DNA of 64,000 nucleotides from an uncultured Schlesneria sp. (GTDB taxonomy: Bacteria; Planctomycetota; Planctomycetia; Planctomycetales; Planctomycetaceae), in assembly GCA_903904835.1 (NCBI GenBank), contig CAIVEI010000070.1, forward strand, positions 93,694-157,693, in the 5' to 3' direction. Positions 53,791-63,394 of the stretch are shown here, piece after piece; the stretch's first letter is position 1; each line of letters begins with the position of its first letter. A program made the position numbers and the translations under genes. The notes below the pieces were generated by a model that had not been told where the DNA came from, ran no database searches, and saw nothing but the letters and a program-made list of their open reading frames with translations.

Positions 53791-54011
53791 AGGCTTTCTG
53801 GTTCTTCCTCGTCTGTTATTTCGTCGTCGGCACGAATGGAATCGATGAAAGCCATGGCGGACGTGTATCGATCGCTGGCGGCCAAGGCGTTCAGTCCGTC
53901 TTTCCCATGGACTCTCATTGCAATCATCTCTTCAGACAATAATTCACTTCTCAAAAAATGAAAGAGTAATTCGTTCTTAAGCACAACTGCAGAGTTGGCA
54001 TGAGAAGTCAT
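53784..54011 (-). CDS. Small helical protein coupled to the DUF3386 gene
   Basis: The 75-residue product (VVLKNELLFHFLRSELLSEE, then DRYTSAMAFIDSIRADDEIT and an acidic end) has no recognised family. Its stop overlaps the start of the DUF3386 gene (ATGTTGA), which supports real, coupled translation. It has no membrane segment or signal peptide. Confidence 0.5.
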   Translation of the reverse strand: MTSHANSAVVLKNELLFHFLRSELLSEEMIAMRVHGKDGLNALAASDRYTSAMAFIDSIRADDEITDEEEPESLC

Positions 54012-54141
54012 GGCGCGTTCCTTCTTTGCGAGATTCCCTTGAAAGGCGATGTCCCATCAGATCTGTGGTCCAGATTCACCTTCGACAACAGCTATTAGAA
54101 CTTTTGCCCGTCAGCATGGGAAGCAAATTCCCGGAATTCTC

Positions 54142-55113
54142 TTATTGGGACCATTCGGTTGGTTGCCGTACCCAACGGTGTTTTGCCAGCTCTTTTCGTA
54201 ATTCCGACGTTAACGCTCCCGCGTCACTGGCCGACATGTTCGCTTCGACGTTCCGCAGTGAACGCATTCCAGGGATTACCGTCCCAACGGTTGGTTCGGA
54301 CAAAGTGAACCGCAGTGCCATCTCCGCCATCGTCATTCCAGCCGGAATCAATGGTCGCAATGCTTCGGCGCGGTCAACGCTCGCGTTCAGGTTTTCGGGT
54401 ACAAAGTAGCTGCTGCGCCAATCCTCCTTGGGCCAGGTTGACGACTTTGTCAGTGTTCCCGTTAATGTCCCTTCGTCAAAGGGAACGCGGGCGATCACGC
54501 CAACATCGTGCTTTCGGCACGCTGGAAACAGTTCGTCTTCCGGGTTCTGGTCGAAAATGTTGTAGATCACTTGCACGCAATCGATCAGACCGCTTTTCAC
54601 CGCTTCAATGCCGTTCCACGGTTCCCAGCGGTTCTGACTGATTCCAATAGAATGAAACAATCCTTGCGACTTGAGGTCGGTCATCTTGTGATACCAGCGA
54701 TCATCCTTCAGCCAGCCATCTTCCCACGTGTGAAACTGCATAAGATCGAACGAAGGCAAACCCGAATTCTTCAAGCTGGCCGTGACGTATTCTTCAATGT
54801 GATCAGGGGGAAAACAGTCATCAAGTGAATATTCCCGACGACTGGGCCACTTCCAGTTCCTGGGTGGCATCTTCGTGGCTGTGTACAGCTTTTTATCGGG
54901 GAAATCACGAACGAGATCACCGAGAATCCCTTCGCTTTTTCCCGCACCGTAACCCCAGGCGGTGTCAAAAAAGTTGCAGCCTAAGGCCACGGATCGGCGC
55001 AATGCGAGATTCACTTCGTCCAGGTCCGATCCCGTCCATCCGGCCATTCCCCACATGCCATATCCGACTTCGCTGACATTCCAGTTCGTTTTTCCCAGGC
55101 GACGATATTTCAT
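54142..55113 (-). CDS. Aldo/keto reductase
   Basis: The 323-residue protein starts MKYRRLGKTNWNVSEVGYGM and shows the catalytic tetrad of the family in order: Asp and Tyr in CNFFDTAWGYGAGKSE, Lys in LYTATKMPPR, and His in DLMQFHTWED. The NADPH-binding C terminus follows (TVIPGMRSLRNVEANMSAS). Substrate unknown. It is divergent from the DUF1501 gene at 55352. A second member of the family is at 62426. Confidence 0.92.
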   Translation of the reverse strand: MKYRRLGKTNWNVSEVGYGMWGMAGWTGSDLDEVNLALRRSVALGCNFFDTAWGYGAGKSEGILGDLVRDFPDKKLYTATKMPPRNWKWPSRREYSLDDCFPPDHIEEYVTASLKNSGLPSFDLMQFHTWEDGWLKDDRWYHKMTDLKSQGLFHSIGISQNRWEPWNGIEAVKSGLIDCVQVIYNIFDQNPEDELFPACRKHDVGVIARVPFDEGTLTGTLTKSSTWPKEDWRSSYFVPENLNASVDRAEALRPLIPAGMTMAEMALRFTLSEPTVGTVIPGMRSLRNVEANMSASDAGALTSELRKELAKHRWVRQPTEWSQ

Positions 55114-55351
55114 GAATCGAGCTTACTCCAGAATGCCGTCTGAAAAGCTCTTTCAGACGATGCTGCGTTGTTTGTCAATGTCGCGATTCCATTCAACCAA
55201 GGCTTTGCCCCGAGAGGAAGCGGAACCTCGCGATGTTGATAACTCGTGTGGCACGCGGTGTCTAGCACGACAGGCATTTCGTTATGTTTCCAAATTTGCG
55301 ACAATGCGGCCTGCTCGCTGTCCCGCCCCTCGCCATCGAGACCTGCCAGTT

Positions 55352-56737
55352 ATGCCCCGCCAACTGTTTCGATTCAACGCAAGAGATCTGATTTCGCGCC
55401 GTCAAGTACTGACGACCGGTGCTTCGCTTTGCGGATTGTCTCTTCCTGGTTATCTGCGGCTCAAGTCAGCCAATGCTCAGCCGTCATTATCAATGCCGGG
55501 TAAAGCCAAATCGTGCATCATTGTTTACCTTTGGGGTGGTATGAGCCACCTGGAATCATTCGACCTCAAGCCGAATGCCCCTGTCGAAATCCGGGGTGAG
55601 TTTTCACCGATCTCAACGTCCGTACCAGGAATCCAGATTGGCGAGCATCTTCCGTTACTTGCTCAACAGGCTGAAAAGCTGGCAATCATCCGTTCGATTC
55701 ATCACGACGATTCTGCCCATGGTCGTGGAATGTACTGGAATTTGACGGGTCACAAACCACCGCGAGTAGGAAACATTCCCCCGGAACCAACCGACTGGCC
55801 GTCGCTCCCTGCAATGGTCACGAAGTTTCGAACAGCTCCCAAAGGAGTACCAGCCGCTGTCCGATTGCCCTATCCTTTAGTCGATAACGGGACGCTGCAG
55901 GCGGGCGAATATGGTGGTTGGCTTGGGGTGCAAGCAGAGCCAATCGTCATTCGAACTCCAACCGGGCAAGCGTTCGAAGGGGTCTCACGGACACTGGGTT
56001 CGGAAGTCCTGAACCTGAATGATGTTGACGTTCCGCGGCTTACGACGCGAAGGAACCTGATGGTCGCATTAGAACCGGAATCATATCGAACTTCGGCACA
56101 TGCCAGCTTTCAGTATTTCCACGATCTGGCCGAAGACATCCTCTCGGGTTCTGCAGTGAAAGAAGCCTACAACCTGGAGCGAGAAACGCCCAAAACTCGC
56201 GACATGTATGGTCAACATATTGGCGGCCACAGCTTGTTACTGGCACGTCGATTGACGGAAGCCGGAGTTCCGATTGTTCAGGTCTGTCTTGCGGCGGGAG
56301 ACCTGAACGGTGCTGCGGGGGATATGTGGGACACGCATGGCGACAATTTTAACAGATTAAAAAAACGCCTGCTGCCCGTCTTCGATCAGGCCACCTCGGC
56401 GCTGCTTCAGGACCTCAATAATCGTGGGTCGTTGGGTGAAACACTGGTCGTCGTCATGACCGACTTCGGCCGAACCCCAAATATCAATGGTGGGGCCGGT
56501 CGCGACCATTATCCCTATGTCTACTCGATGGCGATGGCGGGAGGCGGTATTCAAGGGGGCCAGGTCTACGGCAGTAGTGATGACAAAGGGGCGTTTCCCA
56601 AGTCGCTGGCTTGTTCTCCGCCTGACGTCCACGCCACGATTTTTCACGCCATGGGAATCTCTCCGCGAGAAGAACTTCGCGATCGTTTTAATCGCCCGCA
56701 GCGCATCTGCGACGGCGACGTTCTCCCATTGCTTTAA
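55352..56737 (+). CDS. DUF1501 secreted protein (second copy)
   Basis: The 461-residue protein has a Tat-like leader (DLISRRQVLTTGASLCGLSL). DUF1501 motifs follow: IIVYLWGGMSHLESFDLKPN, LAIIRSIHHDDSAHGRGMYW, TDFGRTPNINGGAGRDHYPY, and VYSMAMAGGGIQGGQVYGSS. It is a distant paralogue of the protein at 46507-47955 and belongs to the subtype with the AGRDHYP block. The ATG at 55352 (MPRQLFRFNARDL) was chosen; the frame is open back to 54962 but overlaps the divergent gene. The symporter gene follows by about 110 bases. Confidence 0.92.
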   Translation: MPRQLFRFNARDLISRRQVLTTGASLCGLSLPGYLRLKSANAQPSLSMPGKAKSCIIVYLWGGMSHLESFDLKPNAPVEIRGEFSPISTSVPGIQIGEHLPLLAQQAEKLAIIRSIHHDDSAHGRGMYWNLTGHKPPRVGNIPPEPTDWPSLPAMVTKFRTAPKGVPAAVRLPYPLVDNGTLQAGEYGGWLGVQAEPIVIRTPTGQAFEGVSRTLGSEVLNLNDVDVPRLTTRRNLMVALEPESYRTSAHASFQYFHDLAEDILSGSAVKEAYNLERETPKTRDMYGQHIGGHSLLLARRLTEAGVPIVQVCLAAGDLNGAAGDMWDTHGDNFNRLKKRLLPVFDQATSALLQDLNNRGSLGETLVVVMTDFGRTPNINGGAGRDHYPYVYSMAMAGGGIQGGQVYGSSDDKGAFPKSLACSPPDVHATIFHAMGISPREELRDRFNRPQRICDGDVLPLL

Positions 56738-56845
56738 TTTTCGGGTCATACAAATCGGTCTGGAAATGTTGCTTTTTCAACAGGGTTGCTAGCATACCCG
56801 CCGAATTTCTCGAACCGAGAGTTTGGATATCCTGGAGAGCGGACG

Positions 56846-58330
56846 ATGCTGATTGGGTGTGTGATTGTTTATATGGTGGCCACCGTCGCCGTTGGGCTAT
56901 ACGCTGCGACTCGAGTGCATAGTGCGAAGGACTTTATGGTCGCGGGGCGGTCGCTGCCGCTCTACATGAGTTTTGCCTGCGTCTTCGCCACCTGGTTCGG
57001 TGCAGAAACCGTGCTGTCGGTCTCTGCCAAGTTTGCCCACAAAGGGCTAGGGTTTGTTTCGGGCGATCCGTTCGGAGCGTCGACCTGCCTGGTTCTGGTC
57101 GCCTTTTTCTTCGCCCGCACGTTCTACCGTATGGGATTGATGACGATCGGCGACTACTACCACATGAGGTATGGCAAGTTTGTGGAAGTAGTGACATCGC
57201 TGGGGATCGCCAGCTCGTATCTCGGCTGGACCAGTGCACAATTATCGGCACTCGGCCTTGTGATCAAAGTGCTGTTCCCCGATATCACACTCAATCAAGC
57301 GATCGTCATTGGTGCCGTCATTGTAACGGTCTACACTCTGTTTGGCGGCATGTGGTCTGTTGCGTTGACGGACGTCATACAAACTGCAGCGATCGTGATT
57401 GGCTTAATCATCGTTGCGATATTGTTGGCAAATAAAGCGGGCGGTTTTAATGTGGTACTGGCGGAAGCTCACAGCCAGGGCAAGCTGACATTGTTTCCAC
57501 ACATTACGGCATCCGCCTGGATGGCGTTTATTGGCGAGTTCATCACAATGTCGCTCGGGTCGATCCCGCAGCAAGACGTGTTTCAACGAGTGACCAGTGC
57601 CAAAGATGAAAAGACCGCGTTTATTGGTACGCTGAGCGGTGGTCTTTTTTATTTTGCATTCGCGTTCGTACCGATGTTTATCGCCTTCGCGGCGACGGTG
57701 ATCAATTCGGATTATGTTGCTCACTTTAATGCACCTGATCCTCGCGAAGTTCAAACAATACTGCCGATGCTGATTTTGAAGGAGACACCCATCTGGTGTC
57801 AGGTGCTGTTCTTCGGAGCGGTCTTGTCAGCAATCCTGTCGACCGCCAGCGGGACTCTGTTGGCTCCAGCGAGCTTGTTGACGGAAAACGTTCTGCAACA
57901 GTTCACCAGGCACTTCAAAGATTCGACGATGTTGTGGGTGTTGCGTACGGTATTGATTCTCGTTGCGATCGTGTCGACGACGATCTCGGTGAACTCCAAA
58001 AGCACGATGTATGAGATGGTCGAAGGTGGATACAAAGTGACGCTCGTCGTCGCATTTGTACCGCTTGTCTGTGGAATCTACTGGTCACGTGCCACAACCC
58101 AAGGAGCGATATTCTCGATTCTGGTCGGTGTCCCTGTCTGGCTGGCCACGGAATACATCTACATGGAAGAAAGCGAAAACCTTTGGCGATGCGTCCCACC
58201 CCACCTGTACGGATTGGCGGCAGCATTCGTCGGAATGTGGCTCGGTTCAACTATGCCGAACTGGATCCAACATTCCCAGCCCGACCCCGAAGAACTGGTT
58301 AAAAAACGCAGCGTCTCAATGGGGCACTAA
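56846..58330 (+). CDS. Sodium:solute symporter (SSS family)
   Basis: The 494-residue protein has about thirteen hydrophobic segments and typical SSS sequence: SAKDFMVAGRSLPLYMSFAC near the start, TWFGAETVLSVSAKFAHKGL, and FITMSLGSIPQQDVFQRVTS in the middle. The last matches the sodium-site signature of the family. The ATG at 56846 follows GGAGAGCGG at good spacing. The substrate cannot be read from the sequence. It may be cotranscribed with the DUF1501 gene. Confidence 0.93.
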   Translation: MLIGCVIVYMVATVAVGLYAATRVHSAKDFMVAGRSLPLYMSFACVFATWFGAETVLSVSAKFAHKGLGFVSGDPFGASTCLVLVAFFFARTFYRMGLMTIGDYYHMRYGKFVEVVTSLGIASSYLGWTSAQLSALGLVIKVLFPDITLNQAIVIGAVIVTVYTLFGGMWSVALTDVIQTAAIVIGLIIVAILLANKAGGFNVVLAEAHSQGKLTLFPHITASAWMAFIGEFITMSLGSIPQQDVFQRVTSAKDEKTAFIGTLSGGLFYFAFAFVPMFIAFAATVINSDYVAHFNAPDPREVQTILPMLILKETPIWCQVLFFGAVLSAILSTASGTLLAPASLLTENVLQQFTRHFKDSTMLWVLRTVLILVAIVSTTISVNSKSTMYEMVEGGYKVTLVVAFVPLVCGIYWSRATTQGAIFSILVGVPVWLATEYIYMEESENLWRCVPPHLYGLAAAFVGMWLGSTMPNWIQHSQPDPEELVKKRSVSMGH

Positions 58331-58721
58331 ATCCCCTCCGAACATTGCTGGAACAACTTCCGAAACCTGCAAGCCTTTCTCTCATTAGCGTCAATTAGCG
58401 AAGATGCGTGTTCTAAACCTCCTCTTCAGAGAACCAGTCTCTTTTCGTTCTGTCGGTGAAAGAACACTGCTTGCTCAAAGTCGGTCAAGCAGTGGCACAT
58501 CATTTGGATGCCCGACAACGCACCAGCCGATTTCGCCGCTCTTTGTTTTGCACCGGTTCAATTGGCCGAACTTCATTTGTATTTCTGGTTCGCTCGGCTG
58601 GAACCCCCTTTCTTCTTCACCCGACTGCGGAATCTCTGAATGAGTTCGGCGACGAGTGCCGATTATTCCGACTGTGTCGTATATCGGTGTTAGCCGGCCG
58701 CCTGGGCTCCGAGGACGAACC
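58331..58721. other. Intergenic with one CACTGCTT palindrome
   Basis: About 390 bases. The palindrome at 58465-58493 is described separately; nothing else is seen. Confidence 0.4.
58465..58493. repeat. Third copy of the CACTGCTT palindrome
   Basis: CACTGCTTG (58465-58473) pairs with CAAGCAGTG (58485-58493), followed by GCAC as in the copy at 903-936. It is a member of the same dispersed family. Confidence 0.7.
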
Positions 58722-60413
58722 ATGAGTTCGCGAGTCTTCCAATTAATAATTGCCGTCCTGGTGACGTGTGCCGCGTTGTCGTCAAGATCCGTCACGGCAC
58801 AGGAAATCACATCGTCTTCGGCAAAAGTCGTTTCATTCCCGGCAGCTAACAACGTCAATGAGCTCTACGTTTCCATCATGGGTGAAGTTGAAAGGCCTGG
58901 AACCTACCGGCTCACCCCGACTACGCTTAAGCTGCACTCCGTCGTTCGCTGTGCTCATGGGTTTACCGCCAATGCCTCATCCGCCATTCGAATCATTCGG
59001 CGAGGGCGAGCCAGCCAAATGGAAGTCTTCTCTGACAAAATTGATTCACCCGTTTTACCGGGTGATCTGTTGCTGGTCGAATCAAAAAAATCAAATGCAC
59101 CTGAGCGAAACTATAGCGATGTTTCCGCTGGAAGAGGGCGCGTAACTCGAGCAGATTACTCCGACACCAGTCGTCGGTCGTTTGTCCAGGTGGCTCTGCT
59201 GAATGTCGTTGATTACCCGCTTGTCCTCAGGCTTCATCCCGATGAAGCAAACGCCAGTTATCTTGTTCAGGCGTTAGGGCAGCCGGTTGCGCTTCTTGCC
59301 AACACGCATGTCATCACGCCAGATGTTCCTCGCCGTCAAAGTTCGGAAGCGGCCAAGAAATCCGTGCAAATGCAGGACGGGTCAATCATTGTCTTCGAAC
59401 CAGGAAAAATCAAAAAGCATCGACTTCCCTCACTCTTGCCGACCCCCATCGACCGCGAAACGGCCTTGGCGTCTCAGTTTGGCCTCAACGGCCACGCCCG
59501 CAAGGCAAAAGACCTTCGCCAACTGGACCAAGACTCGTACGCCAATGAATTCGATACACTCGACCCAAGCCGCCAAAAGTTCGGCGACCTCCTCGCCGCG
59601 TCGGACGATGGACTAAGCACTGAAGACGACAATTCCTCCGAAAACACGGCGAGTTTGACGTCGCTTGCGTCGGCCGCAGAAATGTCCGATGCGATCGAAA
59701 CCCAATCCGATGAAATGACCCAATGGATTGACGAATCAGAAGAGGAAGACGCAGCGTTATCCCTGTCGGATGGTTCGTCATCACTGCCGGATGAGTCCCT
59801 CGGCGGTGAACAACCGAAATTCTCGTTCATTCGAGTGCTGATTATTTTCCTGATCGTTGGAACCTTAGTCGGTGCCGCCCTGTTGCTTCGTCGGGTTCTT
59901 GCCGTTGATTCAAACGACGCCAATTTGACTGACATCAATTCTACCCCTGAAGTGATCGATGTCATTCAGATGCCAACCGCAATGACAACTGCATCGACTG
60001 AACGGATTGCGCCAAAATCATTGCTTGAGCTATTGGCGAAAAGCGGCTCGGTGAAAAGTCTTATTTCAGAAGGATTTGCATCAACTGCGGTTTCTCAGGG
60101 CGAGTCGACAGCAGCGACGAGTGCCACAACTCATCATCCTGAGGGCGAATTGAGGGAAAACGTTCTGCAGTTCGATAAGTCCAAATCGATTGCCGCGATG
60201 TCATCAAACCAGAGTGCATCCAATCCAATCACTGAATCACCAACAATTCCCTTTCGAATTCCGAATTTCGCATCGGCAAAACCTCGTACCGTCGCGACTC
60301 CTGAGGTTGCGACAGGCACCACGATCGAGCGGAATCCCGGCCCGGCCGAAAGCTCTCCGTCAGCACCGCTGGCAAAGGCGCTATTCCAATTGGAACGCGG
60401 TCGCAATTCGTAG
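58722..60413 (+). CDS. Membrane-anchored SLBB-domain protein
   Basis: The 563-residue protein has a signal peptide (VFQLIIAVLVTCAALSSRSV). A polysaccharide-export-type SLBB domain follows (ELYVSIMGEVERPGTYRLTP, AHGFTANASSAIRIIRRGRA, PVLPGDLLLVES). An acidic linker comes next, then one internal hydrophobic helix (FIRVLIIFLIVGTLVGAALL) and a Ser/Thr/Ala-rich tail. Wza-type channels have a similar SLBB but no such internal helix, so it is probably an envelope protein of unknown role. The ATG at 58722 starts a good leader; an earlier in-frame start at 58656 does not. Confidence 0.75.
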   Translation: MSSRVFQLIIAVLVTCAALSSRSVTAQEITSSSAKVVSFPAANNVNELYVSIMGEVERPGTYRLTPTTLKLHSVVRCAHGFTANASSAIRIIRRGRASQMEVFSDKIDSPVLPGDLLLVESKKSNAPERNYSDVSAGRGRVTRADYSDTSRRSFVQVALLNVVDYPLVLRLHPDEANASYLVQALGQPVALLANTHVITPDVPRRQSSEAAKKSVQMQDGSIIVFEPGKIKKHRLPSLLPTPIDRETALASQFGLNGHARKAKDLRQLDQDSYANEFDTLDPSRQKFGDLLAASDDGLSTEDDNSSENTASLTSLASAAEMSDAIETQSDEMTQWIDESEEEDAALSLSDGSSSLPDESLGGEQPKFSFIRVLIIFLIVGTLVGAALLLRRVLAVDSNDANLTDINSTPEVIDVIQMPTAMTTASTERIAPKSLLELLAKSGSVKSLISEGFASTAVSQGESTAATSATTHHPEGELRENVLQFDKSKSIAAMSSNQSASNPITESPTIPFRIPNFASAKPRTVATPEVATGTTIERNPGPAESSPSAPLAKALFQLERGRNS

Positions 60414-60585
60414 AATCAAGGTTGGGGACGATCAAATCCCCACAACCCGGGATCAATCGATTTTCCGGCAATTCGAATCCCGCTTCCGGTTGAAAATTGT
60501 CGATGAAGCGGAGAGAATAATGTTCTGCCGTGTGGACTTGCATCAAACCGAAGAATTCAATATCACATGGCACGTGACGACCTTT

Positions 60586-60658
60586 TCCCCGATAGCTCAA
60601 TCGGTAGAGCGAGCGGCTGTTAACCGCTAGGTCCTAGGTTCGAGCCCTAGTCGGGGAG
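60586..60658 (+). tRNA. tRNA-Asn (anticodon GTT)
   Basis: The 73-base gene has acceptor TCCCCGA with TCGGGGA, D arm GCTC-AATCGGTA-GAGC, anticodon stem AGCGG/CCGCT around CTGTTAA, and T arm CTAGG-TTCGAGC-CCTAG. The discriminator is G. CCA is not encoded. A strong terminator follows at 60675. Confidence 0.96.
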
Positions 60659-60674
60659 CTTTGTCGACATTGCG

Positions 60675-60724
60675 AACCCCTTGTTTTACAGATTCCTGTG
60701 AAACAAGGGGTTTCTCTTTTTTTT
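60675..60724 (+). terminator. Rho-independent terminator after tRNA-Asn
   Basis: AACCCCTTGTTTTACAG pairs with CTGTGAAACAAGGGGTTT around a short ATTC-type loop, followed by a run of eight T (CTCTTTTTTTT). The only mismatch is one base near the top of the stem. Confidence 0.9.
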
Positions 60725-60955
60725 AGCAACGTAGCTTGGTGGGTTGATATCCCGACGGCGAAACGAGGGTCTTGCTCTGTTCGCATTCGTTCATGCGTCC
60801 GGCTAATGTTTCACGCTTTTGCTGCTATGACTTAACTCTTTATTGATAATGATCTTGCGTCGAATTCCTGAAAGTGCGTCAAAGTCCTGGTCATGCCTTC
60901 TTGGCGACGTCGGGATCTCGGGCTTTGACGTCTTGTTTCCTTTGCGAGAAGCGCA

Positions 60956-61390
60956 ATGATTTCCACAAATGATTGGTTTACCTGGGCACTGCTTTCTGCG
61001 TTTTTTGCGGCGATGACCGCCATCTTCGCCAAGGTTGGGCTGGAAGGTGTCGACTCGGATTATGCGACACTCGTCCGCACATTCGTCATTTTCTGGATTC
61101 TGGCGATGTTTGTCGGAATCACCCACAAATGGCGGAACCCGTTGAGTCTGACTCCGCGTACCGTTTTGTTTCTGGTCCTGTCAGGCCTGGCGACAGGCGC
61201 CTCCTGGGTTTGCTATTTCCGCGCCCTCAAAGTCGGCGCAGCATCTAAAGTGGCACCTGTGGACAAACTGAGTCTGGTCATGGTCGCAATCTTCGCGACA
61301 ATCTTTCTGGGTGAACGTCCCAATCTACGAGAATGGTTCGGCATCGCCATGGTCGGTCTTGGGGTCATTGTTCTTGGCTTCAAACGATAA
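60956..61390 (+). CDS. EamA-family transporter, single-domain
   Basis: The 144-residue protein has five hydrophobic segments and matches one EamA repeat (WALLSAFFAAMTAIFAKVGL, ATGASWVCYFRALKVGAASK, VAPVDKLSLVMVAIFATIFL, FGIAMVGLGVIVLGFKR). This is the short single-repeat subgroup of about 140 residues that is thought to dimerise. Substrate unknown. The start ATG at 60956 follows GCGAGAAGCG. Confidence 0.9.
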   Translation: MISTNDWFTWALLSAFFAAMTAIFAKVGLEGVDSDYATLVRTFVIFWILAMFVGITHKWRNPLSLTPRTVLFLVLSGLATGASWVCYFRALKVGAASKVAPVDKLSLVMVAIFATIFLGERPNLREWFGIAMVGLGVIVLGFKR

Positions 61391-61414
61391 CCAGCATACC
61401 CGCAGCATCAAAAA

Positions 61415-61700
61415 AAAGTTGGCCAAGTTGGCCAAGTTCCCTGTTCATAGGCTTTTTGATGGGTTCGAAGTTGGCCAACTTCGAATTCGATCATCGCTCT
61501 TAGGCGAGCCGAGGTGCGTAAGCCCTCGGACTCTTTGCCGCCATCATCCAGCTATTGTCAAAACTGGTGTCAAAGTTCGATCAAGTTCGATCGACTTCGA
61601 CCAATCCTCGTATTTCATAGACTTTTGGCTATTTTTTCACAGCGCTCAAGTTCGATCGACTTCGACGCGGTTCGATCAGGTTCAATAAAGTTCATGTTTT
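61415..61700. repeat. Reverse-complement copies of the 41-kb repeat and a GTTGGCCAAC variant
   Basis: 61565-61700 contains TGTCAAAGTTCGATC, GATCGACTTCGACC, and TCGTATTTCATAGACTTTTG, the reverse complement of the copy at 41180-41270. Just before it, 61415-61485 has a variant with AGTTGGCCAAGTTGGCCAAG and GAAGTTGGCCAACTTCGAAT and the shared phrase TTCATAGGCTTTTTG. Open frames across it are artefacts. Confidence 0.7.
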
Positions 61701-62425
61701 CGAACTTTCGAATTGTCTTGATCGGAAAACCGTTTTATCGAGGAAACGCAAACGAACGCGGATGTTGCAAATTCATTAATCAGGAACAATTCTCTGAACT
61801 TCCCGCATTGAAATTCCTCTCCGTGACTTTTGTGCCTCCGTGTGAAAAGCCGTCTTCTCTACACGATCAAAATTATCAAGCCATGAAATCGTGGCTCGCG
61901 CTGAGTGACGCATGGATTTGTTATGTTCGCGCAGTATCACCCTCTGCAGTGCCGGTCGGCCTGCCCGTGTTAAATTCATTCCGAGTTTTCAAAGAACAAA
62001 ATCGCTGACGCGGGTGGCCGAAGCGGCTCAGAAAGTCGATCAGAAAATGTGGAATGCAGGCCAGAACAAAAAACAAAGTCAATTTCCCGATCTTCCTGGC
62101 GACCGCTCTCTCCTGACAACTTACAGCCGACTTGAACTCCTCTGCGTCTCTTAAATCAAAATAACGACAAAAATAATACAAATACGAATGGCGACAGTCA
62201 ATACGTATGTGGTGAAAAAATAGATAAAAATGATGAGGGAGTCTTGAGGTAAGCGTTCGCGATTTTCCAGTAGAGGGGATCGGAACTGGCGTGCGGCTTA
62301 TCCCGGGAACGGGGTGGCCAATCGATTGATGAAGAAATCAGAAACGGACTCAATTGCAAGCCATGCGAAAAGTGCTCTACCATAATCTGAAATGGCGGTG
62401 GCATGTGATTAATCGGAGCGACTTG
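61701..62425. other. Intergenic, no gene supported
   Basis: About 720 bases. Both strands show open frames but none has a ribosome-binding site or protein-like composition; the plus-strand frames are extensions of the repeat. No RNA gene is recognised. Confidence 0.3.
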
Positions 62426-63394
62426 ATGCAGACCAGAATCCTCGGAAACTCGGACCTGGCGATTACACCCATCGGATTCGGTGCGTGGGCGATTGGCGGA
62501 GGAGGTTGGGCCTTTGGATGGGGCCCACAGGACGACGCCGATTCCATCGCTTCCATACACGAAGCACTCGATTGCGGTATCAACTGGATCGACACCGCAG
62601 CCGTTTATGGGCTCGGACACTCCGAGGAGGTCGTGGCCAAAGCACTGGCTGACATTCCGGGCCACCGCCGCCCGTACGTCTTCACCAAGTGTGCCCGGGT
62701 CTGGGATGAGAATCGGCAAGTCGGCAAGTGCCTGAAAGCGGACAGCATCCGCCGGGAATGTGAAGCCAGTCTGCGCCGCCTCAAGGTCGATGTCATTGAC
62801 TTGTACCAGATTCACTGGCCGGAGCCGCCGGAAGACATCGAGGAGGGCTGGCAAGCGGTCCAGAAACTCAAGCAGGAAGGGAAGATCCGCTGGGCTGGCG
62901 TGTCGAATTTCAGCGCGGCGCAAATGGAACACGTGGCACCCTACGGTTCCATCACCTCATTGCAACCCCCCTATTCAATGCTGCGCCGAGAGATCGAAGC
63001 CGAAACGTTGCCTTACTGCCAGAAGAACAACATTGGCGTGCTCGTCTATTCGCCGATGCAGTCGGGACTGCTCACCGGGGCCTGGACGAAGGAGCGGCAC
63101 GCGGCGCTCCCCGCCGACGATTGGCGTCGCGAAAAAAACAAGCAATTTCAGGAACCGTTATTCTCGCGCAACCTGCGCCTGGTCGAAGTGCTGCGCGGCA
63201 TCGGAAGTAAGCACGGGAAGTCACCAGGGGAAGTGGCGATTGCCTGGACTTTGCGGCTGCCGTCCGTCACGGCTGCGATCGTAGGAGCCAGAAAACCAGG
63301 GCAACTCAGCCAATTGATCGGTGCCGCCTCATGGCAGTTGTCTCCCGGTGACGTAAGTGAAATTGAGCAATTTCTGGCAGAGAACCCCGGCTGA
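62426..63394 (+). CDS. Aldo/keto reductase
   Basis: The 322-residue protein begins MQTRILGNSDLAITPIGFGA. The catalytic tetrad is intact: Asp and Tyr in NWIDTAAVYGLGHSEEVV, Lys in VFTKCARVWDE, and His in DLYQIHWPEPPEDIEEG. The C terminus has the NADPH-site block VTAAIVGARKPGQLSQLIGA. It is closest to the AKR subgroup with GGGGWAFGWGPQDD near the start. Substrate unknown. The ATG at 62426 was used; the longer frame from 62354 adds a leader with no homology. Confidence 0.94.
   Translation: MQTRILGNSDLAITPIGFGAWAIGGGGWAFGWGPQDDADSIASIHEALDCGINWIDTAAVYGLGHSEEVVAKALADIPGHRRPYVFTKCARVWDENRQVGKCLKADSIRRECEASLRRLKVDVIDLYQIHWPEPPEDIEEGWQAVQKLKQEGKIRWAGVSNFSAAQMEHVAPYGSITSLQPPYSMLRREIEAETLPYCQKNNIGVLVYSPMQSGLLTGAWTKERHAALPADDWRREKNKQFQEPLFSRNLRLVEVLRGIGSKHGKSPGEVAIAWTLRLPSVTAAIVGARKPGQLSQLIGAASWQLSPGDVSEIEQFLAENPG

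Noticed and set aside
58490..58510. A possible sigma-54 promoter (TGGCACATCATTTGG)
   Set aside because: The -12 element should be TTGC; here it is TTGG, and the -24 part belongs to the CACTGCTT palindrome that recurs elsewhere.
62198..62932. A 244-codon minus-strand frame
   Set aside because: It is the shadow of the aldo/keto reductase gene, whose catalytic motifs are all present on the plus strand.
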